Of a DNA stretch of 64,000 nt, positions 16,870-26,023 are shown piece after piece. The notes under the pieces are model-generated. The model was given only the letters and a program-made list of their open reading frames with translations. It made no database searches and was not told where the DNA came from. The translations under genes were made by a program, and so were the position numbers. How positions within the stretch are numbered: position 1 is the stretch's first letter; every line of letters begins with the position of its first letter. Origin of the DNA: an uncultured Roseburia sp. (GTDB taxonomy: Bacteria; Bacillota; Clostridia; Lachnospirales; Lachnospiraceae); the NCBI GenBank assembly GCA_947644305.1, contig CANRYS010000018.1, positions 1 to 64,000 on the forward strand, given 5' to 3'.

Positions 16870-18198
16870 TTATAATAATGGTATATAAACATTAACAGTA
16901 AAACAATCCGGCTTTGCAATTATTTTGCAGAATCCATTATGTTTCTCTGCTATATGGGAAACGTGTGCCAGGCCATTTCCGTGGTTTTCCTTTTTTGATT
17001 TAGTTGTTATTAGATGTCCTTTGCTATTGTACAGATAATTTCCAGAAGAACTGTTTTCTACCAAAATATGAAACATATTTCGTTTTGGTCTTATCGATAG
17101 ATGGATATAAGGAGTAGTTTTTTGAGGATCATGTAATTCTTTACAGGCGTCAATTGCATTATCAAGTAGGTTACCCAAAATACCAGTTAGATCTACGTCG
17201 CTAATGGGAAATGGTTTTGGAAGAATAATGGAGTAGGTAAAAGGAATTTTTTCATGTTGTGAAATGGCATATTTATCAGTTAGAATAGCATCAATTATAT
17301 TATGACCAGTGTTTATTGTAGAGAATGTTTGTGGTAGGATTTCCTGTTGATGGATCACATATTGTTTTAGCTGGTCATAGGCATTATCGTTTATTAGACC
17401 TTGTATTGCGATTAGATGATTGTTATAATCATGTTTCCATTTCCGCAGGTTATCTGCTGACTGAAGGAGTAAATGATATCGTTCTGCATTTTTTTCATTT
17501 ATTCGGAGTTGGTCAGTAAATTTCATGTTTTCCTGATAGGTTTTACTAATAACCTGAATTAGATATATCATAGATAAAAAAAGAAGAAGGATCAAGATAC
17601 TGATTCCGTTTAACTGAAGTCGGTAATTCATAGGTATCAAATCCGTGTCTATATCAATGATTATATTTAAAAAGGAGGTAGAGACAAATAAAACAATCGT
17701 AGTAGTGAATACTAGAAAACTATATAATTTTTTGGGCAGATAAGAAATATCAGTTAAAATATATCTGAAAATTAATAAGAAAATAAATTCTATGAATAAA
17801 TAACACAAAGTTGATGGGATACGGTTAACTCCTAAAAAGTCGAATGAGTTCAGATTGTTTGCAGTAACAAAAAGTGCAACAGTGTAGGTAATCTGATCAG
17901 CAAACATACTCATAAAACTGGGTAGACAACAAGTAAAGATTTTCTCTCCAAATGTGTTCTGAAAAAAGCAGTACAGAAATAATAGTCTGGAAAGAAAGAC
18001 AAAGATATGGGTTATTGTTGCACTATATTGTAATAAATTGCAAAAAGAAATTAATATACTTGAACAGAGGACAAAACAGGGGAAAATTATTCTGCTATAT
18101 TTGGGATTTCGAAGCGTTACCCGATGATATAGCAAAAAAGCAGTAATAACATTTTCCATGATATTTACAAATATCTCCCAAAGATAGATAGTAGCCAT
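16870..18198 (-). CDS. agrC: GHKL sensor histidine kinase (AgrC-like)
   Basis: A 442-residue kinase. The first half contains about six hydrophobic segments, as in peptide-sensing AgrC-type receptors. The dimerisation/phosphorylation segment WKHDYNNHLIAIQGL (His near residue 254) and the GHKL ATP-binding domain (GILGNLLDNAIDAC, then a glycine-rich GNGLAHV box) follow. It should sense the cyclic peptide made from the divergent agrD and phosphorylate AgrA. It starts at ATG 18198 after an AAGGAG ribosome-binding site and is driven by the promoter at 18274-18246. It is the first gene of the minus-strand unit. Confidence 0.92.
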   Translation of the reverse strand: MATIYLWEIFVNIMENVITAFLLYHRVTLRNPKYSRIIFPCFVLCSSILISFCNLLQYSATITHIFVFLSRLLFLYCFFQNTFGEKIFTCCLPSFMSMFADQITYTVALFVTANNLNSFDFLGVNRIPSTLCYLFIEFIFLLIFRYILTDISYLPKKLYSFLVFTTTIVLFVSTSFLNIIIDIDTDLIPMNYRLQLNGISILILLLFLSMIYLIQVISKTYQENMKFTDQLRINEKNAERYHLLLQSADNLRKWKHDYNNHLIAIQGLINDNAYDQLKQYVIHQQEILPQTFSTINTGHNIIDAILTDKYAISQHEKIPFTYSIILPKPFPISDVDLTGILGNLLDNAIDACKELHDPQKTTPYIHLSIRPKRNMFHILVENSSSGNYLYNSKGHLITTKSKKENHGNGLAHVSHIAEKHNGFCKIIAKPDCFTVNVYIPLL

Positions 18199-18245
18199 AG
18201 TATACTCCTTAAATTATGTACATATATACAAAAATATCCAGTTTG

Positions 18246-18274
18246 ATAATATCATATAAAGAAGTGTTAGTCAA
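18246..18274 (-). promoter_or_regulatory. Promoter of agrCAB
   Basis: On the minus strand TTGACT (18274-18269), a 17-base spacer and TATTAT (18251-18246). It is a near-consensus sigma-A promoter 48 bases before the agrC ATG. Confidence 0.75.
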
Positions 18275-18289
18275 TTTTTTGATAAAAAT

Positions 18290-18319
18290 TTCGTGCACGG
18301 AAAGAGGGCATTCGTGCAC
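18290..18319. promoter_or_regulatory. LytTR-type direct repeats, candidate AgrA operator
   Basis: TTCGTGCAC occurs at 18290-18298 and again at 18311-18319, identical, in the same orientation and 21 bases apart. This is the architecture of LytTR/AgrA sites (9-bp repeats with a 12-13 base gap). The pair lies 16 bases upstream of the agrC -35 and 72 bases before the agrD start, so it could serve both directions. No single convincing -10 for agrD could be chosen. Confidence 0.65.
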
Positions 18320-18390
18320 ATTGTATTGTGTTAGGAGAGAAATTTGCCGAATTAAGTTATGAAATATAAATTAAGGAGGTGCAAAATAGC

Positions 18391-18519
18391 ATGAAATGTA
18401 TATTGCATAAAAGTGTTGATATTGCTTTATCTATGATGGCAGTCATTGCAACTATTTTTGCAAATTGTCAATGTACAGGAAGAGCATATGAACCAGAAGT
18501 GCCAGAGGAATTAAAGTAG
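18391..18519 (+). CDS. agrD: AgrD-like cyclic lactone autoinducer prepeptide
   Basis: A 42-residue peptide in three parts. The N-terminus is an amphipathic/hydrophobic leader (MKCILHKSVDIALSMMAVIA). The core region contains NCQCTGRAY. The acidic tail EPEVPEELK matches the conserved tail of AgrD peptides that AgrB removes. Aligning the tail with staphylococcal AgrD (DEVEVPKEL) places the cleavage after CTGRA, giving a five-residue thiolactone ring from Cys28. A ring including Tyr is the alternative. The extra Cys two residues earlier is unusual. AAGGAGG lies at 18373-18379. The gene is on the strand opposite agrCAB, separated by a 192-base regulatory region. Confidence 0.85.
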   Translation: MKCILHKSVDIALSMMAVIATIFANCQCTGRAYEPEVPEELK

Positions 18520-18585
18520 GTTGCTCCGCTTAAAAAAGCAAGTGCAGGGCGATTATAGAAAGTAAAGCAAAGGAGAGTGTAAATT

Positions 18586-19602
18586 ATGAAGTCTAAGAAG
18601 AAAATTTTTTGTGCAGCGCTTACAATGGGGTTATTGTTCTCCAGTATTCCAGTAAGTGCAAAGGCAGAAGAGCTGGTTGTTAAGGATAATAATATAAACA
18701 TAACGTCAGATGTTGAATTGGAAAGTATGGATGGCTATATGGGTGTCTTAAGTGAGGCAGATTTTAATCTTACAGTTCCCGAAACTGCTCACAATGTTGT
18801 TATGGCTACTGATGCTGAAACTGGTGACAAGTTTGAACCAAACAATGGTCCGGAGAAGGCTACTATCGGACAGAAAGGAACAGCGGTAAGTGCTAATATC
18901 CACAATGAGACAGATGTTGACTGGTATAAATTTCAAGTTACATCAGAAGATGTTGAAAACAAAACATTATATTCATTTGTACTTACCAATATTCCTCAAA
19001 CATGTGATTATGATATGTTTCTTGTAAATTCGGACCTTCAGGCAGCAGCGGATTTGAAAGAGGGACCTACAAGCGAACAGATCGTGTGTAGTTTTAATCA
19101 GGCAGGTACATATTATGTAGTAATCCAGTCCGCTAGCGGCTATAATGCGTCCTATAATTATAAACTGTATTTTGGACCATCATGGAAATATAAGACAACA
19201 GGCTGGAGACCAACAGGACTTACCTTCCACTTTCCAAATAGAAATGCTGGAATGGGAAATGATTATCTGCCAGCCAACGAGGGAATGTTGGTTTATGATG
19301 GATTTAGAACAGATTCCTCTATACCAGCTAATTCTATGGTAGATAAGTTTTATCTGGATGCTGAAGGTACTGGTACTTGGGGTGGATTTCATAAACGTGT
19401 AAAGGCTGCGTCTAACTCCAGTGTGATTCATGAGCAATTTGGCGGCATTGATTTATTTAACTTGCCGGCGGGAACATATCCAGTAAAACAACAGTGGGGT
19501 ATTACAGGGGTAATAAATTATGCAAAGTATTTCGTCTGGAAACCTAATATTTGTATAGATTATAAATTTCCAGTAATTATTGAAAATATGCGTTTCATAT
19601 AG
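18586..19602 (+). CDS. Secreted protein with PPC-like domain, likely agr output
   Basis: A 338-residue protein with a clear signal peptide (MKSKKKIFCAALTMGLLFSS, cleavage after SAKA). Residues about 85-200 resemble a bacterial pre-peptidase C-terminal (PPC) beta-sandwich: DKFEPNNGPEKAT, then DVDWYKFQVT, then AGTYYVVIQS. The last 135 residues match nothing I know. No protease catalytic triad is visible, so it is not itself an obvious peptidase. It starts 66 bases after agrD with AAAGGAGAG before the ATG and no terminator between. It is probably expressed with agrD under quorum control. An extracellular effector or adhesin is plausible. Confidence 0.75.
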   Translation: MKSKKKIFCAALTMGLLFSSIPVSAKAEELVVKDNNINITSDVELESMDGYMGVLSEADFNLTVPETAHNVVMATDAETGDKFEPNNGPEKATIGQKGTAVSANIHNETDVDWYKFQVTSEDVENKTLYSFVLTNIPQTCDYDMFLVNSDLQAAADLKEGPTSEQIVCSFNQAGTYYVVIQSASGYNASYNYKLYFGPSWKYKTTGWRPTGLTFHFPNRNAGMGNDYLPANEGMLVYDGFRTDSSIPANSMVDKFYLDAEGTGTWGGFHKRVKAASNSSVIHEQFGGIDLFNLPAGTYPVKQQWGITGVINYAKYFVWKPNICIDYKFPVIIENMRFI

Positions 19603-19620
19603 TTAATTTATCGGATTGCG

Positions 19621-19899
19621 ATGAATAACAATGAAATTCATGTTGTGACAAGAGAAATAGGGACTAGTAAATGGCGTTTTACTTATTGGAATGGCGATTT
19701 ATGCAAAGAAAATATTTATGAAACTCAGGAATTGGTAGGGAGTGACAGAATAGTATATGGTTATATAAGATACTATCATACAGGTATTTACTATTCTCCT
19801 TCTCTAAAAGGGACAACAGCAGATGTCAGTGCCAGGGCAACTAATGTACATAATCCTTGGAATGAATTAAAGAGCTCAAGGAGATTTGTTTTGCTATAA
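19621..19899 (+). CDS. Hypothetical protein, 92 aa
   Basis: An AT-rich open frame 18 bases after the PPC-protein gene, with no recognisable ribosome-binding site before its ATG. The predicted protein has aromatic-rich stretches such as WRFTYWNGDL and YGYIRYYHTGIYYSP and no signal peptide. It could be a small output gene of the agr region or a C-terminal fragment of a secreted protein separated by an old frameshift. I do not recognise it. Confidence 0.45.
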   Translation: MNNNEIHVVTREIGTSKWRFTYWNGDLCKENIYETQELVGSDRIVYGYIRYYHTGIYYSPSLKGTTADVSARATNVHNPWNELKSSRRFVLL

Positions 19900-19923
19900 C
19901 TTAAAATCGGAGGAGATGATTTT

Positions 19924-20526
19924 TTGCTAATTAAAGGATTTGTGAATATTTCCTATGAAACAAGTGTTCAAAAAGACAAAGCGATATTGCCGGAAAAAAC
20001 ATTCCAGGCGAAAGAAACTGATTCAAAGAAGGAAAAAGTTTTAGGTATCGGTTTTTTAAATGCATCTACTGGTAATATTAGTTATGGAATGAGTGCAAAA
20101 TATGCTGAGAGTTCTTCACCAAATAATCCAATTATCAAGGTGACAATTCAAAAAACTGGTTCGGAGGAAGTGCATTATATTAATGTGGACGATGTAAATG
20201 TAAGAAGTGCATCTGAAATTGAGATGTTTGCATTGTGCTGTTATGCGGATGATACTGGACAGGGAACTGGTGGGAAATTTGGAACCTGGCAGACACTGAA
20301 CTATTATCGTGCAAATGCGTCTGATAATGGTGGGTTCAAACTTACAAAATCAGTCGATTTATGTTTATCTGTAAAACAGAATTGGCTGTCAATGATTGAA
20401 CAAATGAGAAAATTATATATTGAGACTGGTTTATATAAACAGGCTTTGGATGGAGACTCACTTCTAAGATGTTTGGTATACGGTACGGGTAGAGGTGAAA
20501 AGATGAAAATCCAGCAAATCTTATGA
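19924..20526 (+). CDS. Hypothetical Lachnospiraceae-type protein, 200 aa
   Basis: Translation probably begins at TTG 19924, because GGAGGAG at 19909-19915 fits it and no ATG lies nearby in frame. The protein has no signal peptide. It contains GFLNASTGNISYGMSAKYAES, then a segment HYINVDDVNVRSASEIEMFAL, and ends basic. I have an impression of similar uncharacterised proteins in Lachnospiraceae but no family name. It follows the agr-linked genes in the same direction and shares their AT-rich composition, so it may be part of the same acquired block. Confidence 0.6.
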   Translation: MLIKGFVNISYETSVQKDKAILPEKTFQAKETDSKKEKVLGIGFLNASTGNISYGMSAKYAESSSPNNPIIKVTIQKTGSEEVHYINVDDVNVRSASEIEMFALCCYADDTGQGTGGKFGTWQTLNYYRANASDNGGFKLTKSVDLCLSVKQNWLSMIEQMRKLYIETGLYKQALDGDSLLRCLVYGTGRGEKMKIQQIL

Positions 20527-20602
20527 AGTTCTTATGTATGCCAAAATAGCGTATAATTGAATCTGAATGGCATTCGTTTTGGAAGTATAAGTGATTATAA
20601 AA

Positions 20603-20640
20603 GGCACTAGTGTTTAGCAGTAATGTGGGACACTGGTGTC
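20603..20640 (+). terminator. Inverted repeat, weak terminator candidate
   Basis: GGCACTAGTGT (20603-20613) pairs with ACACTGGTGTC (20630-20640) through two G-T wobbles and is followed by TTATTATAT rather than a clean T run. It marks the end of the agr-associated block. Confidence 0.35.
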
Positions 20641-20765
20641 TTATTATATGTATCAAAATAAAAATAATAACTTTTCTATAGGGGCTGTATTTTTATTCCG
20701 TATTTTGCAAATATTAACTAACATAAAACACGGACAAATAACGATAGAAGGGAAGTGTTACATCA

Positions 20766-22898
20766 ATGATGCAAAAAATTCAAAAGTTCGGCGGTGCCAT
20801 GTTTACTCCGGTGCTGCTGTTCTCCTTTGCCGGTGTTATGGTTGGTATTGGTACGCTTTGCACGACAGAGGCCGTTCTGGGACCGCTGGCAGCCCCCACC
20901 AGCATGTGGTATCTGGTCTGGAATGTCATTCTTCAGGGAGCGTGGTGTGTGTTTAACCAGTTGCCTCTGCTGTTTGTCGTCGGTCTGCCCATCGGACTGG
21001 CAAACAAACAGGCGGCACGGTGTTGTATGGAAGCGTTAGTATTGTATCTGACCTTTCACTATTTTGTAAATACGATACTTTCCCAGTGGGGCGGTGTGTT
21101 TGGCGTTGATTTTTCCGCAGAGATCGGCGGTTCCAGCGGGCTGACGATGATCGCCAATATCAAAACGATGGATATGGGTATGTTTGGCGCGCTGCTGGTC
21201 TCTGGCATTGTGATCTTTCTGCATAATAAATTTTTTGACACGGATCTTCCGGAATGGCTTGGTTCCTTTAACGGTTCCACTTTCATTTTTATGATCGGAT
21301 TTTTTGTGATGCTTCCGGTGGCTCTGTTGTCTGTGATCATCTGGCCCAATATCCAGCATGGCATGCAGGTCTTCCAGAATTTTGTTATGACCAGCGGTTC
21401 TTTTGGCGTATGGGTTTTCATTTTTCTGGAGCGTCTACTCATTCCCTTCGGTCTGCACCATCTTATGTACAGCCCATTTTATTATGATAATCTTGTCTGC
21501 CCCGGCGGCATCTATTCTTACTGGGCAACACAGTTGCCAGCGCTGGCTTCCTCGACCGCTTCTCTGAAGTCTTTGTGTCCCCAGGCGTCATTTACGGCGA
21601 CTGGTTTCTCAAAGCTGTTTGGATGCCCGGGGATCGCCCTGGCATTTTATGCTACGGCAAAGCCGGAGAAGAAGACGCAGCTCAGAGGTCTGCTGATTCC
21701 CATCACTCTGACGGCGATTGTCTGTGGTGTGACGGAGCCCATCGAGTTTACGTTCCTCTTTATCGCGCCGGTCCTGTTTGTTGTCCACGCATTTTTGGCG
21801 GCATGTCTTTCTACAACGATGAATCTGTTTGGTATCGTCGGAGTGTTTTCCGGTGGCTTGATTGAGATGAGTTCCCTGAATTTTATTCCATTAATGAGTT
21901 CACACTGGAAGCAGTATTTGCTGCTGTTGGTCATTGGATTGGTATATACAGGAATCTATTTTGTCGTATTCCGATTCCTGATTCTCAAGTTTGATTTTAA
22001 GACACCGGGACGGGAGGAAAGCGACGAAACGAAATTTTATTCTAAGGCTGAGTTTCGTGCAAGACAGGCGGGAAATGTGGACATGGATAAAAAGACCATG
22101 CTGGCTGCCATGATCATGGAAGGTCTGGGTGGCGCAGATAATATCGTAGACGTCACCAATTGTGCAACCCGTCTGAGAATCAATGTAAAGGATGAAACGG
22201 TGGTAAAAGACGACGCTTATTTTAAGGGTGTTGGCTCCCATGGGATCTCTAAGAATGGAAAGGCAATGCAGGTTATCGTCGGTATGAGCGTGCCCAGTGT
22301 CCGGGAGAAATTTGAAAACATTATGGCAAATCCATCGGCTTATGCTCTAAATGCAGACGGTGAAGAAGAGCAAAAAGAGCAGGATGCTGATACAGAAAAA
22401 GATATGGTAGAAAATATAGAATCCGGTAATTCCAGTTTGCAGCAGCATGAAATTAAAGCGGCGGCAAACGGGGAGGTGATTCCAGTGAGCGATGTACCGG
22501 ATGAGGTATTTGCCGGAGGCGCCCTGGGTGAGGGTGTGGCTGTCATCGTGACAGACGGTAAGGTATATGCCCCAGTGGATGGAGAAATATCCATGATCGC
22601 GGATACGCTGCATGCCTTTGGTATTTCTACAGAGGATGGCCTGGAACTTCTTGTTCATATTGGTATCAATACGGTGGAGCTGGAAGGAAAAGGATTTACG
22701 GCAAAAGTCCAGGAAGGTGACAAAGTTAGTGCAGGACAGTTACTCTGTGAGGTGGATATGAAGCTGATGAAAGCAAAGGGCTATAAGATGCATACGCCGA
22801 TGCTGATGACAAATGCGGATGAGTGTAGGGATATCCAGTTGATTTCGGATAAATATGCCAAAGCAGGGAAAACTACCGTTATCACGTATCGAAAATAA
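20766..22898 (+). CDS. Alpha-glucoside-type PTS transporter EIICBA
   Basis: A 710-residue fused phosphotransferase permease. The EIIC membrane domain spans about 1-395 with the GVTEPIEFTFLF motif of the glucose superfamily. The EIIB domain has its phosphorylated Cys in TNCATRLRINVKD near 465. The EIIA domain has its phosphorylated His in LVHIGINTVELEG near 630. The EIIC sequence is closest, by recall, to alpha-glucoside/maltose permeases (AglA/GlvC type). The following gene, a 6-phospho-alpha-glucosidase, supports this. It imports and phosphorylates alpha-linked disaccharides. It is the first of a three-gene unit closed by the terminator at 24790. Start ATG 20766 follows GAAGGGAAG. Confidence 0.9.
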   Translation: MMQKIQKFGGAMFTPVLLFSFAGVMVGIGTLCTTEAVLGPLAAPTSMWYLVWNVILQGAWCVFNQLPLLFVVGLPIGLANKQAARCCMEALVLYLTFHYFVNTILSQWGGVFGVDFSAEIGGSSGLTMIANIKTMDMGMFGALLVSGIVIFLHNKFFDTDLPEWLGSFNGSTFIFMIGFFVMLPVALLSVIIWPNIQHGMQVFQNFVMTSGSFGVWVFIFLERLLIPFGLHHLMYSPFYYDNLVCPGGIYSYWATQLPALASSTASLKSLCPQASFTATGFSKLFGCPGIALAFYATAKPEKKTQLRGLLIPITLTAIVCGVTEPIEFTFLFIAPVLFVVHAFLAACLSTTMNLFGIVGVFSGGLIEMSSLNFIPLMSSHWKQYLLLLVIGLVYTGIYFVVFRFLILKFDFKTPGREESDETKFYSKAEFRARQAGNVDMDKKTMLAAMIMEGLGGADNIVDVTNCATRLRINVKDETVVKDDAYFKGVGSHGISKNGKAMQVIVGMSVPSVREKFENIMANPSAYALNADGEEEQKEQDADTEKDMVENIESGNSSLQQHEIKAAANGEVIPVSDVPDEVFAGGALGEGVAVIVTDGKVYAPVDGEISMIADTLHAFGISTEDGLELLVHIGINTVELEGKGFTAKVQEGDKVSAGQLLCEVDMKLMKAKGYKMHTPMLMTNADECRDIQLISDKYAKAGKTTVITYRK

Positions 22899-22924
22899 GA
22901 TAAGAAAAAATCAGGAGGTTTTAA

Positions 22925-24262
<1,338 letters not shown>

Positions 24263-24278
24263 GATCGGAGGCATGGCT

Positions 24279-24779
24279 ATGGGAAAGAAAAGGCAGCAGG
24301 TAAAAATTCTGGCAGATTATCACGAAAAAGACAGGTGGTTTACCATTGCCAAAGCCCTTCTGACACTGGCACCGCTGGTAGCAGTGGGATATCTGCAGAT
24401 ATTTGCGGGAGGCGGTGATATTTCTTCTCTCTTGCAGAAGAATCCGCAGATCACAGTTACTTTTCTGTCTGCGATGACCGGACCCTTTACCGCATATCTG
24501 CTGGGATTTGCACAAAAACATCTCTATGAGGGCAATGCAGCGTATCTTATGGCACATCTGGTACTGATCTTTGTGGCAGAAGCGCTGCTGCGGAATATGG
24601 TTTATATGGTCATTATAACGTTTTTAATGTATCTGGTGTATCAGATGACGGGAATATCGCCGTTAGCTTCCCTGCGCAGCAAGCTGAGAGACCATTTTTT
24701 CCGGGATCTTTCTGGATGTTTCATACTGATTTTCTTCTGTTCCTTCTGCCTGTTTGCCTCACTCCGGCTCGGCATGTGA
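24279..24779 (+). CDS. Membrane protein of unknown function in alpha-glucoside operon
   Basis: A 166-residue protein with a basic N-terminus (KKRQQVKILADYHEKDR) and four or five hydrophobic segments (for example TIAKALLTLAPLVAVGYL and FILIFFCSFCLFASL). No domain is recognised. ATG 24279 is preferred over 24273 because the GGAGG at 24267-24271 abuts the latter. It lies 16 bases after the GH4 gene and is the last gene of the operon. Its genomic link suggests a minor role in alpha-glucoside uptake, but nothing in the sequence shows this. Confidence 0.75.
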   Translation: MGKKRQQVKILADYHEKDRWFTIAKALLTLAPLVAVGYLQIFAGGGDISSLLQKNPQITVTFLSAMTGPFTAYLLGFAQKHLYEGNAAYLMAHLVLIFVAEALLRNMVYMVIITFLMYLVYQMTGISPLASLRSKLRDHFFRDLSGCFILIFFCSFCLFASLRLGM

Positions 24780-24789
24780 AGGAGAATTT

Positions 24790-24830
24790 GGAACCATGAG
24801 TCTGAAATAAAGGCTTCTGGTTCCTTTTTT
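24790..24830 (+). terminator. Terminator of the alpha-glucoside operon
   Basis: GGAACCA (24790-24796) pairs with TGGTTCC (24818-24824), followed directly by TTTTTT. Confidence 0.75.
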
Positions 24831-24892
24831 TCGCGATGGTACAGGCTTTGGAGAAGTATATGAACATTGGTAACAATATATTATAATTGTTG

Positions 24893-24922
24893 TTGCGAAA
24901 ATAGAATGACAATTGCTATAAT
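24893..24922 (+). promoter_or_regulatory. Promoter of the radical SAM gene
   Basis: TTGCGA at 24893-24898, an 18-base spacer, and TATAAT at 24917-24922 with an extended TG at -15. It lies 30 bases before the ATG at 24953. Confidence 0.65.
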
Positions 24923-24952
24923 GTATCGTATCATGACGAGGAGGAAAGACAT

Positions 24953-25714
24953 ATGAATCCATACACCAGAAATCTAAATCGAATAGAATTTGTAGTTACT
25001 TATGCCTGCACGGGCAAATGTAAACACTGTTCCGAGGGAGAACATAAACTCCAGGGAGAACATCTTGAGGGGGAGGCAGCGGCAGAGGCCGTCTATAGAG
25101 TGGCAGAAAAGTATAAGATGGACTCACTTATGACATTTGGCGGAGAACCTCTATTATTTCCAGATGTGGTTTGTCAAATACACCGGGCGGGTAAAGAAGC
25201 TGGCATTCCAAAAAGGCAGTTGATTACTAACGGCTTCTTCAGCAAAGAAAAGGAAAAAATAAAAAGAGTCGTAGAACAGCTTGCAGAAAGCGGAGTAAAT
25301 GCTGTTCTGTTGTCGGTGGATGCCTTCCATCAGGAAACCATTCCGCTGGAGACAGTGAAGACCTTTGCGGGAGCAGTGAAAGAGGCAGAGATCCCGATAC
25401 GTACCCATCCCGCCTGGTTGAGAAACCAGGAGGCGGAGAATGAGTACAATAGAAAAACCAGGGAGATTCTAGAAGTTTTTACCCAGATGGGAATCTTTCC
25501 CTCGGAGGGAAATATAATTTTTCCAAGTGGTAACGCTTTGAAATATTTAAGAGAATATTTTGATTCTTCTGCAGTGCCAGTCAATCCATATATAGAAAAG
25601 GAAAATGATATACGCTGCATATGCATCGAGCCAAATGGGGATGTTTTGTCGAAAAATGTCTATCGGTCAGATATTATGGAAATTCTTGATGGATATGTAC
25701 CGCCTAAAAAATGA
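24953..25714 (+). CDS. Orphan radical SAM protein
   Basis: A 253-residue radical SAM enzyme. The [4Fe-4S] ligands are CTGKCKHC (Cys19, 23, 26), followed by LMTFGGEPLLFP, the GGEP motif that contacts SAM. Near the C-terminus IRCICIEPNGDVL resembles the start of a SPASM-type segment, but too few Cys residues follow for a second cluster. Related proteins modify peptides or act in cofactor synthesis. No precursor peptide gene or partner is evident nearby. It is monocistronic with its own promoter, after the 24790 terminator. AGGAGG precedes the ATG. The substrate is unknown. Confidence 0.85.
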   Translation: MNPYTRNLNRIEFVVTYACTGKCKHCSEGEHKLQGEHLEGEAAAEAVYRVAEKYKMDSLMTFGGEPLLFPDVVCQIHRAGKEAGIPKRQLITNGFFSKEKEKIKRVVEQLAESGVNAVLLSVDAFHQETIPLETVKTFAGAVKEAEIPIRTHPAWLRNQEAENEYNRKTREILEVFTQMGIFPSEGNIIFPSGNALKYLREYFDSSAVPVNPYIEKENDIRCICIEPNGDVLSKNVYRSDIMEILDGYVPPKK

Positions 25715-25952
25715 ATAAAAAGAGAGAAAATAGAATTTCTTAAGTAATAAATAAAGTATAAATTGTTTGTAAAATATTTTTTAAAGTTTAAGAAAGAACC
25801 AATCTTGGGAAGATTTTAGCGCCAAGTGAGAAAAGAAGCCTTCTGTACATTTGTATAAAAGGAGCTATTATTTTTTGTGCAATACTAACAAAAGAGAACG
25901 TCATTGTTGCCACAAATTGCATAATATGTCAAAAAAATGACGGAATTGGTCA

Positions 25953-25981
25953 TTGTGAAACGTTTTTTTCTGTATTATACT
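25953..25981 (+). promoter_or_regulatory. Promoter of the GH30 xylanase gene, with overlapping palindrome
   Basis: TTGTGA (25953-25958), 17 bases, TATACT (25976-25981), 43 bases before the ATG. A small palindrome ATGAC/GTCAT at 25937-25953 touches the -35 and could be an operator. The rest of the 309-base gap (25715-26023) is AT-rich without other recognised features. Confidence 0.55.
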
Positions 25982-26023
25982 AAGCTCATAAAAAATATTT
26001 ATGAAAAAGGAGGCATAATTTTT

